DNA of 64,000 nucleotides from an uncultured Eubacteriales bacterium (GTDB taxonomy: Bacteria > Bacillota > Clostridia > Peptostreptococcales > Anaerovoracaceae): contig UQOC01000001.1 of assembly GCA_900542565.1 (NCBI GenBank), forward strand, positions 48,966 to 112,965, written 5' to 3'. The stretch's first letter is position 1. Each line of letters begins with the position of its first letter. The notes below the pieces were generated by a model. That model saw only the letters and a program-made list of their open reading frames with translations, ran no database searches and had not been told where the DNA came from. The position numbers and the translations under genes were made by a program. This document shows positions 16,295 to 23,447 of this stretch, one piece after another.

Positions 16295-17566
16295 GTGAAA
16301 AATATCAAGACAAAAAAGACAGTTATATTTTTACTCATTGCCATAACCTGTATCTTCTTGATACTATATGCGGCAAACAATGCGGCTTTCGCCACCTCTG
16401 GTACAGATCCTGATGTCCCGCAGGACACTCCTGAAACGGGCACCGACCCAGGTGATCAGGAGGAGCCGACAACCCCTCCGGATGAAGGTAATGCTGGTTC
16501 GGAAACGCAGCCGGGCAGCGGTTCTCAGACGCAGCAACCCTCATCGGGAGGGGAAAACACGACAGGTTCCGGAAATTCAAACCAGGGTAATTCAAATACA
16601 GGCAGTTCCCAGGGATCGTCAGGCACGAGTTCCGGCCAGTCATCTGTTTCCGCATCATCCGGTTCAACCGCAACATCAGGCCAGAACGGCAGTTCATCTG
16701 TCCGGACTCAGCAGACTACAGACACACGACTCAGGACACTGACCATAAGCTGCGGACAGCTTATTCCTGAGTTTGACCCGGATATTTACCAATATACCGT
16801 ATATGTGTCCAGGGACGCAGAGGACAAGTCCTGCGGAACCATGGCCGAAGCTATCAGCCAAAATGTTGATATCACTGCAGAGGGACCTCTTGAGTATGGA
16901 GACGAAAGTGTGGAAAAAAGGGTTATCGTATCCGCTGATGATGGCAGCAGGAGCGAATATGTTATAGATGTTCATGTGGTAGAGGATTATGAACTGCTTA
17001 CGGGAAACACATTATACTCGCCGATGTCCCAGATCGATATTTCGGGATTTCCGGAGGGATTTTCTGTTGTAGACACTGATTTTTCCGATGTTTCATTCCC
17101 GTGCGCAGTGTCATCAGACGGGATTCTGCGCCTTATTTGTTTAAGCACAGAGGACGAAGAAGGGGTAGATCCTGTCTGGTACACCCTTAATTCCGATAAC
17201 AGCCTTGGTTATCCTGCCGAATTGATGACCGTAGACGGCCAGAGTATGATCATCATTTCTTTTGATGGACAGCTTGCGCATGATGATAACGGCTTTCTGA
17301 TCGTGACAGGAGATGGGCAGGATTTCCTGCCACTGTATGCGCAGGAGGATGGCGATGAAGATACAGTAGGGACGAACAGTCGGGTATTGACTATAGTCTT
17401 TGCGTGCATTGCAGCGATATTTGCTGTGGCCTGCGTTTTTCTGATAAGGAACAAAAAGTCATCTAACAGACAGCCTGCTCAGGACAGCCCTCGCTATTTC
17501 ATGCCATATCTCAAATTAGACGAAGAAGATGAAAAAGAAACGACAAGACACCACAATACCCAATAG
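16295..17566 (+). CDS. Membrane-anchored cell-surface protein with cadherin-like beta-sandwich domain
   Basis: A 423-residue surface protein starting with GTG 16295, chosen because GGAGG lies at 16283-16287. An N-terminal hydrophobic segment (residues 9-30) with a likely cut after NNAAFA is followed by a Gly/Ser/Thr/Gln/Pro-rich linker to about residue 145. Next comes a cadherin-like beta-sandwich repeat (LRTLTISCGQLIPEFDPD to about residue 230), a less recognisable globular region, and a C-terminal membrane helix (VFACIAAIFAVACVFLI) with a short acidic tail. There is no LPXTG motif. Such repeats are found in clostridial wall proteins and can bind sugars. Its place at the end of the glycan locus suggests a role at the wall, but no specific function can be assigned. 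Confidence 0.8.
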   Translation: MKNIKTKKTVIFLLIAITCIFLILYAANNAAFATSGTDPDVPQDTPETGTDPGDQEEPTTPPDEGNAGSETQPGSGSQTQQPSSGGENTTGSGNSNQGNSNTGSSQGSSGTSSGQSSVSASSGSTATSGQNGSSSVRTQQTTDTRLRTLTISCGQLIPEFDPDIYQYTVYVSRDAEDKSCGTMAEAISQNVDITAEGPLEYGDESVEKRVIVSADDGSRSEYVIDVHVVEDYELLTGNTLYSPMSQIDISGFPEGFSVVDTDFSDVSFPCAVSSDGILRLICLSTEDEEGVDPVWYTLNSDNSLGYPAELMTVDGQSMIIISFDGQLAHDDNGFLIVTGDGQDFLPLYAQEDGDEDTVGTNSRVLTIVFACIAAIFAVACVFLIRNKKSSNRQPAQDSPRYFMPYLKLDEEDEKETTRHHNTQ

Positions 17567-18389
17567 CGACAGGAAAAAGATCGAGGAGAAATACATAATG
17601 GTCATTTTCCTCGACTATATACGGCGGTTTGCGCCGGATCACGCATTTTCATGGCCCAGGTATTTCTACGAGGAACTGGGCATCTTTGATGTGACCGCAT
17701 TGGAAAACAGCGCTTTGCGACAGGGATATCTGAGCAAAAAAAGCGGCCGGTATGTATTGACATCAAAAGGTGAAAAATTTGCAGATACATATGAAGACTA
17801 TCTCAGGTTTTTCGACCTGGCGATAGATCATGTTGATATAAGCGAATTTGAAACGGCAAAAGAAAATATAAAGGGCGACAGACGATTTGAGGCCGTAATG
17901 ATAACGCTGCTGCTGGGAAAGATAAAGGAGAGTAGAGGAGCCGACGATTTCAGAACTGTAAGGGAATTTCATCTTGAAACGGCAAGACTTTACGAGGCCC
18001 TTGAGATGATTCCCCAGGCGGTCTACCACTATCTGTGCTACATATATTTCCGGGTCAGCGGCATTGAATATTATGACAGATTCGTAGAATACATCAACAG
18101 AAAGATTTCAAGACAGGAGCTGGCGGACAGCTACAAAGGCGTATACCTCAGCATAGACATCATCAAAAAGATAACAGAACACGGAGACATTTATTATGAC
18201 GACATGAGCGACAGGGTATTTCAGGAATATCAGCTGACCATGAACCTCTGCACCAGGAAAGATTTTAAAATCCTGATCGGGGATGTGATATCCGGCGAAT
18301 ATAAAAATGTCCCATGGCAGCAGAAATTCAAAGAAAATTACATAAAATTGATGACCGTTGCAGACAAAAAACAGCTTGAAAACCGCTGA
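17529..18389 (+). CDS. Unrecognised cytosolic protein, possible winged-helix N-terminus
   Basis: I do not recognise this 286-residue protein. There is no signal peptide or membrane helix. Residues about 25-85 read like a small helical/winged-helix unit ending in the wing-like SGRYVLTSKGEKF, and the rest is alpha-helical and rich in Asp, Lys and Tyr. Two starts are possible: ATG 17529, which overlaps the surface-protein gene by 38 bases and has only a weak ribosome site, or ATG 17598, where GAGGAG lies at 17583-17588 and no overlap arises (263 residues). The longer start keeps the hydrophobic stretch EEKYIMVIFLDY intact. The coupling suggests joint expression with the surface protein. Confidence 0.6.
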   Translation: MKKKRQDTTIPNSDRKKIEEKYIMVIFLDYIRRFAPDHAFSWPRYFYEELGIFDVTALENSALRQGYLSKKSGRYVLTSKGEKFADTYEDYLRFFDLAIDHVDISEFETAKENIKGDRRFEAVMITLLLGKIKESRGADDFRTVREFHLETARLYEALEMIPQAVYHYLCYIYFRVSGIEYYDRFVEYINRKISRQELADSYKGVYLSIDIIKKITEHGDIYYDDMSDRVFQEYQLTMNLCTRKDFKILIGDVISGEYKNVPWQQKFKENYIKLMTVADKKQLENR

Positions 18390-18393
18390 CTGG

Positions 18394-18422
18394 TAGACTT
18401 TTTCCTGACCATATGATAAAAT
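18394..18422 (+). promoter_or_regulatory. Probable sigma-A promoter of alaS
   Basis: TAGACT at 18394-18399 and TAAAAT at 18417-18422 are separated by exactly 17 bases. The AlaRS start follows 28 bases after the -10 box with AGGAGG between them. The gap is too short for a T-box leader, so alaS shows no tRNA-sensing riboswitch here. Confidence 0.5.
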
Positions 18423-18450
18423 ATCATAGTTGATTAGGAGGATTAAATAA

Positions 18451-21051
18451 ATGGATAAACTTGGCTTAAACGAAATTAGAAAGCTTTTCATCGACTTTTA
18501 CAAGAGCAAAGGGCATTACGCAGAAAAAAGCGCTTCTCTTATCCCAAAAGACGATAAGAGCCTTTTGATAATAAATTCGGGCATGGCGCCCCTTAAAAAA
18601 TATTTTGCCGGAGTTGAGACACCGCCTGCAAAGAGGATGGTAACCTGTCAGAAGTGTATAAGGACAGGGGATATAGACAATGTGGGAATAACTGCAAGAC
18701 ATGGCACATTTTTTGAAATGCTGGGAAATTTCTCTTTCGGAGATTATTTCAAGAAAGAATCCCTTTCCTGGGGACTGGAGTTTATGACTCAGTGGCTCAA
18801 GATGCCATTTGACAGGATATGGGCTACAGTATATGAGGACGATGACCAGACCGTGGAAATATGGAAAAGCCTGGGCATGCCTGAAGAAAGGATAGTCCGG
18901 CTTGGCAAAGACGATAATTTCTGGGAGATAGGCCTGGGACCGTGCGGACCATGCTCTGAACTGTATTTTGACAGGGGAGAGGAATACGGCTGCGGAAAAC
19001 CTGACTGCAAGCCGGGCTGCGACTGCGACAGGTATCTTGAATTCTGGAACCATGTTTTCACACAGTTTTCCAAAGAAGAGGACGGCAGCTACAGCAACCT
19101 TGCACATCCCAACATAGACACGGGAATGGGACTTGAAAGGATGGCCTGCATAATGCAGGGGGTAGATTCCATATTTGATATCGATACTATACGCCATATT
19201 CTTGACGGCGTTGTTGAAAAATCGGGAGTAAAGTATACAGACGGACACACAAAGACAGATATTTCCATCAGGATAATCACAGATCATCTGCGCTCCATCA
19301 CCTTTATGATCGCTGACGGCATAATGCCCAGCAACGAAGGAAGAGGATATGTGCTCAGAAGGCTCCTGCGCCGCGCTGCAAGACACGGAAGGCTGCTGGG
19401 CATAAACGGGCCTTTCATCGCAGAGCTTTCCGACAAGGTAATAGAAGTTTCCGGAGAAGCATATCCTGAACTGGTTGAAAAGAAAGAATATATACAAAAG
19501 ATAATCAGCGTTGAGGAAGCCAAGTTTGCCGCAACCATCGACCAGGGGGAGACCATCATCGGACAGTATGTCGATGAACTGAAAAAAAACGGCAGGGACA
19601 CCCTTGACGGCGAAAAACTCTTTAAACTATATGATACTTACGGATTCCCGCCTGAGCTGACCATGGAGATCCTCGCAGAAAACGGCATGAAAGCCGACAA
19701 CAAGGGATTTGAGGAAAACATGTCCCGCCAGAAAGAACAGGCAAGAAGGCTCCGGAAGAACACCGAGTCTGAAGCCTGGAAAGAAGCCAGAAACCTTGCA
19801 GGAATCCAAAAAACCGAGTTTACCGGTTATGAAAAGCTTTCAGACCAGGGAACTGTTCTTGCTGTATTCGCTGGCGATGACGACAGGCAGAATGTCCAGA
19901 TCGTACTTGACAGGACTCCTTTTTATGCTGAGGGAGGTGGTCAGGCTGCCGACACCGGATATATCACTTCATCCGGAGCAAAGGCCCAGGTGCTATCCGT
20001 AGAAAAGAGCGACGGCATCATCATCCACAACTGCCGCATGGAAGAAGGAGCTTTCAGCGTGGGCGACAGTGTAAGGACGGCGGTGGATGTCGCTCAAAGG
20101 AACTGCACAGCCAGAAACCATACCGCAACTCATCTTCTCCAGAAAGCTCTGAGGGAAGTCCTGGGCACCCATGTCCAGCAGGCCGGCTCATCAGTCAATG
20201 AGAATATGCTCAGGTTTGATTTCAGCCATTTTGAGGGTGTTACCGCCGAAGAACTTGATAATATACAAAATATCGTAAATCAAAAAATAAACGAATTCCT
20301 GCCTGTTAAAACAGAACAGATGTCCATGGCACAGGCACAGGAAGCAGGAGCGATGGCCCTGTTCGGCGAAAAATATGGCGAGCAGGTAAGGGTCGTCAGC
20401 GCCGGAGACTGGTCCAAGGAGCTGTGCGGCGGTACCCATGTGTCAAATACAGGCGAGATAGGCGCATTTATGATAATCTCTGAAAGCGGCATAGCCTCCG
20501 GTGTGCGTCGTATCGAAGCTGTAACAGGCACCGGTGTGCTGAAGGCAGCTATGGATTCCCTTAATGTGATCGACAAAGCGGCGGAAACCTTAAAAGCCAA
20601 CAGGTCCAACATAGTTGACAGGGCAGCGAGCATTTCCGATGAAGTTAGGGCACTGAAAAAAGAAAATGAAGAGTTGAAAAAGGCAGCCATGGGCGATGAG
20701 GCAGGCAGGCTTCTTGATACAGCCGAAGAGATCAACGGTATAAAGCTGATAACCAAGGAGTTCGACAATATTTCAGTCAACGAGCTGCGCAGCCTTTCCG
20801 ACGACATCAAAGCCGAAAACAAGGGCGTGTGCATGGTATTTGCTTCCAACGGCGGCAACAAGGTCACTTTCCTTGTTTCACTGACCGATGATGTGGTACA
20901 GAGAGGATATAACGCAGGCAAGATGATAAAAGAGATCGCTGCGGCCACCGGAGGAGGAGGCGGCGGAAAGGCTGACATGGCCCAGGCCGGAGGAAAGGAC
21001 CCTTCAAAAATTAATGACGCCTTTGCTGTTGCTAAAAAACTTTTATCGTAG
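18451..21051 (+). CDS. alaS: Alanyl-tRNA synthetase
   Basis: Charges tRNA-Ala with alanine in the cytosol. The 866 residues show the full bacterial domain order: class II catalytic core with INSGMAPLKKYF and ITARHGTFFEMLGNFSFGD, the tRNA-recognition region, the editing domain with zinc ligands HTATHLL and CGGTH, a coiled coil (LKKENEELKKA) and the C-Ala domain with GGGGGGKADMAQAGG. Length is normal (870-880). An extra Cys-rich insertion, CGKPDCKPGCDCDR near residue 180, is also present in many clostridial and Bacillus enzymes. The start has TAGGAGGAT upstream. As in other Bacillota it is followed by ireB and ruvX. Confidence 0.98.
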   Translation: MDKLGLNEIRKLFIDFYKSKGHYAEKSASLIPKDDKSLLIINSGMAPLKKYFAGVETPPAKRMVTCQKCIRTGDIDNVGITARHGTFFEMLGNFSFGDYFKKESLSWGLEFMTQWLKMPFDRIWATVYEDDDQTVEIWKSLGMPEERIVRLGKDDNFWEIGLGPCGPCSELYFDRGEEYGCGKPDCKPGCDCDRYLEFWNHVFTQFSKEEDGSYSNLAHPNIDTGMGLERMACIMQGVDSIFDIDTIRHILDGVVEKSGVKYTDGHTKTDISIRIITDHLRSITFMIADGIMPSNEGRGYVLRRLLRRAARHGRLLGINGPFIAELSDKVIEVSGEAYPELVEKKEYIQKIISVEEAKFAATIDQGETIIGQYVDELKKNGRDTLDGEKLFKLYDTYGFPPELTMEILAENGMKADNKGFEENMSRQKEQARRLRKNTESEAWKEARNLAGIQKTEFTGYEKLSDQGTVLAVFAGDDDRQNVQIVLDRTPFYAEGGGQAADTGYITSSGAKAQVLSVEKSDGIIIHNCRMEEGAFSVGDSVRTAVDVAQRNCTARNHTATHLLQKALREVLGTHVQQAGSSVNENMLRFDFSHFEGVTAEELDNIQNIVNQKINEFLPVKTEQMSMAQAQEAGAMALFGEKYGEQVRVVSAGDWSKELCGGTHVSNTGEIGAFMIISESGIASGVRRIEAVTGTGVLKAAMDSLNVIDKAAETLKANRSNIVDRAASISDEVRALKKENEELKKAAMGDEAGRLLDTAEEINGIKLITKEFDNISVNELRSLSDDIKAENKGVCMVFASNGGNKVTFLVSLTDDVVQRGYNAGKMIKEIAAATGGGGGGKADMAQAGGKDPSKINDAFAVAKKLLS

Positions 21052-21057
21052 TATAAT
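21029..21057 (+). promoter_or_regulatory. Probable sigma-A promoter of ireB, overlapping the end of alaS
   Basis: TTGCTA at 21029-21034 and TATAAT at 21052-21057 are 17 bases apart. The -10 box begins directly after the alaS stop codon. It would give ireB its own transcript in addition to readthrough from alaS. Confidence 0.5.
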
Positions 21058-21117
21058 CTAATCATTAGGTGTTTTATAAATAGGATTGTAGTTTTGACAT
21101 GTTTAGAAAGGGATAAT

Positions 21118-21363
21118 ATGGAAAAAAGTACGAAAATGTTTGACTCTTTCAAGGCACAAAAAACCAACAAGCAGATAATCAAAGAAGTTTATAACTGCCT
21201 TGAAGAAAAGGACTATAATCCCATCGACCAGCTGGTCGGATATATCATATCGGGAGATCCGTCATACATCACCAGCTACAACAATGCCAGGGCTCTCATA
21301 AAGAGCGTTGACAGGGATGAACTGGTGGCCGAGATGCTGCGGGCATATATTTCAGAGGACTGA
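21118..21363 (+). CDS. ireB: IreB-family regulatory phosphoprotein (UPF0297)
   Basis: An 81-residue cytosolic protein of the IreB/YrzL family. In enterococci IreB is a substrate of the Ser/Thr kinase IreK and negatively affects cephalosporin resistance. The family core is plain: YNCLEEKDYNPIDQLVGYI, ISGDPSYITSYNNARALI and VDRDELVAEMLRAYI. I start it at ATG 21118, with GAAAGGG at 21106-21112 five bases upstream; the in-frame TTG at 21094 has no such site. The alaS-ireB-ruvX order is conserved in Bacillota, which supports the call. A threonine-containing N-terminus (MEKSTKMFDSF) agrees with a phosphorylation site, but that is inference. Confidence 0.92.
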   Translation: MEKSTKMFDSFKAQKTNKQIIKEVYNCLEEKDYNPIDQLVGYIISGDPSYITSYNNARALIKSVDRDELVAEMLRAYISED

Positions 21364-21376
21364 ACATATGCCTTAG

Positions 21377-21440
21377 CGCAGCAGGATCTTGCTGCGGCTT
21401 TGATCATGGCCGGGAAACAGCGAGATGGTTTTTTGCTGCG
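21377..21440 (+). repeat. Inverted repeat with a duplicated 3' arm between ireB and ruvX
   Basis: CGCAGCA at 21377-21383 can pair with TGCTGCG at 21390-21396 (six-base loop) or with a second identical TGCTGCG at 21434-21440 that directly follows a run of Ts. The two alternatives are mutually exclusive. This resembles a switch between two hairpins but no known leader is recognised. Confidence 0.4.
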
Positions 21441-21492
21441 CCCGCAATCTGATCTTACCGGACATTTGATGTGAATAATATTGCTCTGTATT

Positions 21493-21522
21493 GCCGGATG
21501 CTGTGTATGCGTCCGGCTTTTT
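21493..21522 (+). terminator. Rho-independent terminator between ireB and ruvX
   Basis: GCCGGATGC (21493-21501) pairs with GCGTCCGGC (21509-21517), nine base pairs with one G-T, around a seven-base loop, followed by five Ts. It should end ireB transcripts, so ruvX depends on readthrough or an unseen promoter close to its start. Confidence 0.8.
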
Positions 21523-21551
21523 AAAGACTTTTTTGCACAGGAGACAAAAAA

Positions 21552-21983
21552 ATGAGGAAAATGGGCCTTGATGTAGGTGACAAGACTGTTGGTATAGCCG
21601 TATCCGATGAACTGGGATATACCGCCCAGGGCATAATGACCCTTGAAAGGGTAGGGATAAGAAAAGATACCGGCAAGATAATAGACATGGTAAAGGAATA
21701 CGGCTGCGATACCGTTGTTATAGGCCTGCCCAAGAATCTTAACGGTTCTGACAGTATACAGACCGAAAAGGTGCGGGAATTCAGGACTATGCTGGAAAAC
21801 AAGATGAGGAGCACCGGGATGAAAGACATAAAGATCGTATGGCAGGATGAGAGGCTTACGACGGTCATGGCTGAGCGGGTGCTCATTGCAGCAGATGTTT
21901 CCAGATCCAAGAGAAAAAAAGTCATAGACAAGCAGGCCGCCGTGATCATATTGCAGAGTTATCTTGATGGTATGATAAAATAA
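21552..21983 (+). CDS. ruvX: Putative pre-16S rRNA nuclease / Holliday-junction resolvase-like protein YqgF (RuvX)
   Basis: A 143-residue RNase H-fold protein, the normal length for the family. YqgF matures the 5' end of 16S rRNA in E. coli and related proteins have been tested as Holliday-junction resolvases. Seen are GLDVGDKTVGIAVSDE with the first catalytic Asp, VIGLPKNLNGSDS, VWQDERLTTV with the Glu, and DKQAAVIILQSYLD with the last Asp. The start at 21552 has CAGGAGA upstream. Between ireB and this gene there is a terminator, unusual for a pair normally co-transcribed. What follows the stop is debris of a toxin-antitoxin pair. Confidence 0.95.
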   Translation: MRKMGLDVGDKTVGIAVSDELGYTAQGIMTLERVGIRKDTGKIIDMVKEYGCDTVVIGLPKNLNGSDSIQTEKVREFRTMLENKMRSTGMKDIKIVWQDERLTTVMAERVLIAADVSRSKRKKVIDKQAAVIILQSYLDGMIK

Positions 21984-22013
21984 AACAATTTTGCTTGCAA
22001 TGCAAATGCAGCC

Positions 22014-22094
22014 ATGGAAGCTGCTGAAAAGGAGGAGGATCTCTACGGCCCATTTGAATCGGTGGATGAACTGATGGAGGCTCTGAATGCCTAA
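22014..22094 (+). pseudogene. Remnant of a RelB/DinJ-type antitoxin (C-terminus only)
   Basis: The frame ending at the TAA of 22092-22094 reads AAMEAAEKEEDLYGPFESV and then DELMEALNA. This matches the C-terminal, toxin-binding tail of RelB/DinJ antitoxins, in which an Ala-rich helix is followed by a DEL-x-EAL segment. The ribbon-helix-helix N-terminus is gone: the sequence upstream runs straight into the end of ruvX. Its stop overlaps the toxin start at 22087, the usual layout of dinJ-yafQ pairs. Too short to function. Confidence 0.65.
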
Positions 22095-22279
22095 AACGGA
22101 ATTTACAGGACAAAGAACTTCCGGCGAGATATAGAGATCATGCATTACAAAATTCAAAAGCATATGAAGGAATGCGAGAATGCCATATTGAACCGGATTG
22201 GTTATTGATATATAAAACTGAAAAAGATATGCTTATTTTGAAGCTTATCCGTACAGGTACACACAGTGATCTTTTTTAA
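22087..22279 (+). pseudogene. Remnant of a YafQ-family toxin with internal deletion
   Basis: ATG 22087 opens MPKTEFTG, a YafQ-like start, but that frame stops at once. From about 22109 to the TAA at 22277-22279 another frame gives DKELPARYRDHALQ, then GMRECHIEPDWLLIYK and ending LIRTGTHSDLF. These are the classic YafQ mRNA-interferase features, including the His and Asp of HIEPDW and the C-terminal RTGTHSDLF. About 35 codons between the two parts are missing, with a frame change. The catalytic C-terminus survives but cannot be translated from the original start. The antitoxin remnant lies directly upstream, so the whole module has decayed. Confidence 0.8.
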
Positions 22280-22335
22280 GAGATGGAAGATAGGGGCGGT
22301 AATCATAGACGATTCCGCTTCTTTTGAAAGATAAA

Positions 22336-22371
22336 TAACTATTCCTAAAATCATAATTTTGGGAATAGTTA
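22336..22371. repeat. Perfect long A+T-rich hairpin between ruvX debris and the zinc-ribbon gene
   Basis: TAACTATTCC (22336-22345) is the exact reverse complement of GGAATAGTTA (22362-22371). The pairing continues inward through five A-T pairs and one G-T to a four-base loop, making a 16-base-pair stem. No T-run follows on the + strand, but the zinc-ribbon gene's terminator lies beside it on the other strand. It could be a terminator of decayed DNA or a remnant of a small mobile repeat. Confidence 0.6.
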
Positions 22372-22377
22372 ATACAT

Positions 22378-22409
22378 AAAAAAAGAAGACCGCCCCAGCG
22401 CAGCCTTCT
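22378..22409 (-). terminator. Terminator of the zinc-ribbon gene
   Basis: On the - strand AGAAGGCTGC pairs with GCGGTCTTCT (ten pairs, two of them G-T) around a six-base loop, followed by seven Ts. It lies 20 bases past the stop of the small zinc-ribbon gene. Confidence 0.75.
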
Positions 22410-22429
22410 CCGATGATGTAAGCTTCATA

Positions 22430-22651
22430 TCATCCGCCAATAAGAAAATCAAGGATATTCATGCCGTCATCATTATTTCCCCTGTAAAGTTCGGTGTATC
22501 CGCAGTTTGTACAAGTCACCGTGTAAAACTTTTTATTCTGTATGTCAAACAGTTTTGCAAAGTTTCCTCCGGTAGCCTGGAACTGATCTGTTTCATAACT
22601 GGTGCTGCCGCATTTTGGGCATACATATTGAATCTTATCCATTTTTGCCAT
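22430..22651 (-). CDS. Small zinc-ribbon protein
   Basis: A 73-residue cytosolic protein with two Cys pairs, CPKCGSTSYET at residue 10 and CTNCGYTELY near residue 52, the arrangement of a single zinc ribbon. It belongs to a family of predicted nucleic-acid-binding zinc-ribbon proteins (DUF2082-like) with the middle segment FAKLFDIQNKKFYTVTC. No partner is evident: it has its own promoter and terminator. GAGAAAGGGAT precedes ATG 22651. Function is unknown; RNA or DNA binding is inferred from the fold only. Confidence 0.8.
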   Translation of the reverse strand: MAKMDKIQYVCPKCGSTSYETDQFQATGGNFAKLFDIQNKKFYTVTCTNCGYTELYRGNNDDGMNILDFLIGG

Positions 22652-22676
22652 ATCCCTTTCTCTTTTTTATATTTTT

Positions 22677-22705
22677 ATTTTACCATATCTTTTACCGGAA
22701 ACCAA
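22677..22705 (-). promoter_or_regulatory. Probable promoter of the zinc-ribbon gene
   Basis: On the - strand TTGGTT (22700-22705) and TAAAAT (22677-22682) are 17 bases apart, about 25 bases before the start codon. Confidence 0.5.
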
Positions 22706-22901
22706 CCAGAAAAATGAGGCTCTATTTTGCGTTTTAAGCGATTTTTTGGGAATATCCCAGGCATCTATACCTTGCGTATGCGTGATGGAAAATATTCAAA
22801 TCGAGCGAAGTTCCTGCGATTGTATGATATATACGAAAAAATCCGGCAAACGGCATTCAGGTCCAGAAACCGGGCCTACTGGCAGCGTATGGCATATGGG
22901 A
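22706..22901. other. Intergenic stretch with no recognised content
   Basis: Between the zinc-ribbon promoter and the end of the LysM gene I see no credible gene, RNA or hairpin. Short open frames on the + strand have no family features or ribosome sites. The LysM gene has no visible terminator here. Confidence 0.5.
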
Positions 22902-23201
22902 CTAATAAACAGGAACCTTGATAGTCATGCCGGCATACAGCTCTGAAGCTGAAATATCATTTATCTGACATATTTCATGTATGGCTGAGCGGATATCCTG
23001 GCTGTTGTCCGTGTACCGGCCGGCAATGTCCCACAGTGTATCGCCGGATTGTATCCTGATCTCTTCATACTGCGGTACGGTCAGGCTGCTGGCTGTGCTG
23101 AAGCCAAGGGCAAAGTTGGCTAGTATGGTGATAAGTATTATGGTCAGCGTTACAAAGCATGTAAATCTTGTCCTGCTTTTGATCCTGTATGTCTTTGTCA
23201 T
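22902..23201 (-). CDS. yneA: LysM-domain membrane protein, YneA-like SOS cell-division inhibitor
   Basis: A 99-residue membrane-anchored protein. I start it at ATG 23201, with AAAGGAGAG seven bases upstream; longer frames pass over this site. A basic N-terminus (TKTYRIKSRTR) precedes one membrane helix (TCFVTLTIILITILANFALGF), and a C-terminal LysM domain begins at IRIQSGDTLWDIAGRY and ends MTIKVPVY. This is the size and layout of Bacillus YneA, which blocks division during the SOS response and binds the wall through LysM. Three LexA-like boxes in and around its promoter make the functional call much stronger than the domain alone. lexA itself is not in the window. Confidence 0.85.
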   Translation of the reverse strand: MTKTYRIKSRTRFTCFVTLTIILITILANFALGFSTASSLTVPQYEEIRIQSGDTLWDIAGRYTDNSQDIRSAIHEICQINDISASELYAGMTIKVPVY

Positions 23202-23227
23202 GGCGCATCTCTCCTTTTCAACCCGTT

Positions 23228-23299
23228 CAAACAAGTGTTCTTTTCTATAATATATCAGAATAAATGTTCGGAGTCAATGATTTTTTGAACATTTGTTCG
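23228..23299 (-). promoter_or_regulatory. SOS promoter with three LexA-like boxes
   Basis: On the - strand TTGACT (23272-23277) and TATATT (23249-23254) form a promoter with 17-base spacing. Three sites resemble the Bacillus-type SOS box CGAAC-N4-GTTCG: TGAACATTTGTTCG at 23286-23299 (upstream of -35), AGAATAAATGTTCG at 23257-23270 (inside the spacer) and CAAACAAGTGTTCT at 23228-23241 (just after the -10). LexA bound at the middle site would directly block RNA polymerase. Confidence 0.8.
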
Positions 23300-23370
23300 G
23301 TTTTTTGTTAAGATTCCGATAAGCTTTTGACATATCTGTCACAAACCAATCACATTTTACTCAAAAACGA

Positions 23371-23399
23371 TTGTATTTCATCAAGCACATCGTTATAAT
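23371..23399 (+). promoter_or_regulatory. Probable promoter of the NhaC-like gene
   Basis: TTGTAT (23371-23376) and TATAAT (23394-23399) are 17 bases apart and 48 bases before the ATG, which is preceded by GAAGGAGGAT. It diverges from the SOS promoter. Confidence 0.55.
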
Positions 23400-23447
23400 A
23401 ATGTCAGAGGTTAAAATATCGTATATTGTAAGAAGGAGGATTTATTT

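Noticed and set aside
16430-16720. Tandem DNA repeat in the surface-protein gene
   Set aside because: The Ser/Gly/Gln-rich linker is low in complexity but no repeat unit of fixed length can be followed.
22727-22946. Two short + strand frames upstream of the LysM gene
   Set aside because: No ribosome site, no family features, and they run through an unconserved-looking spacer.
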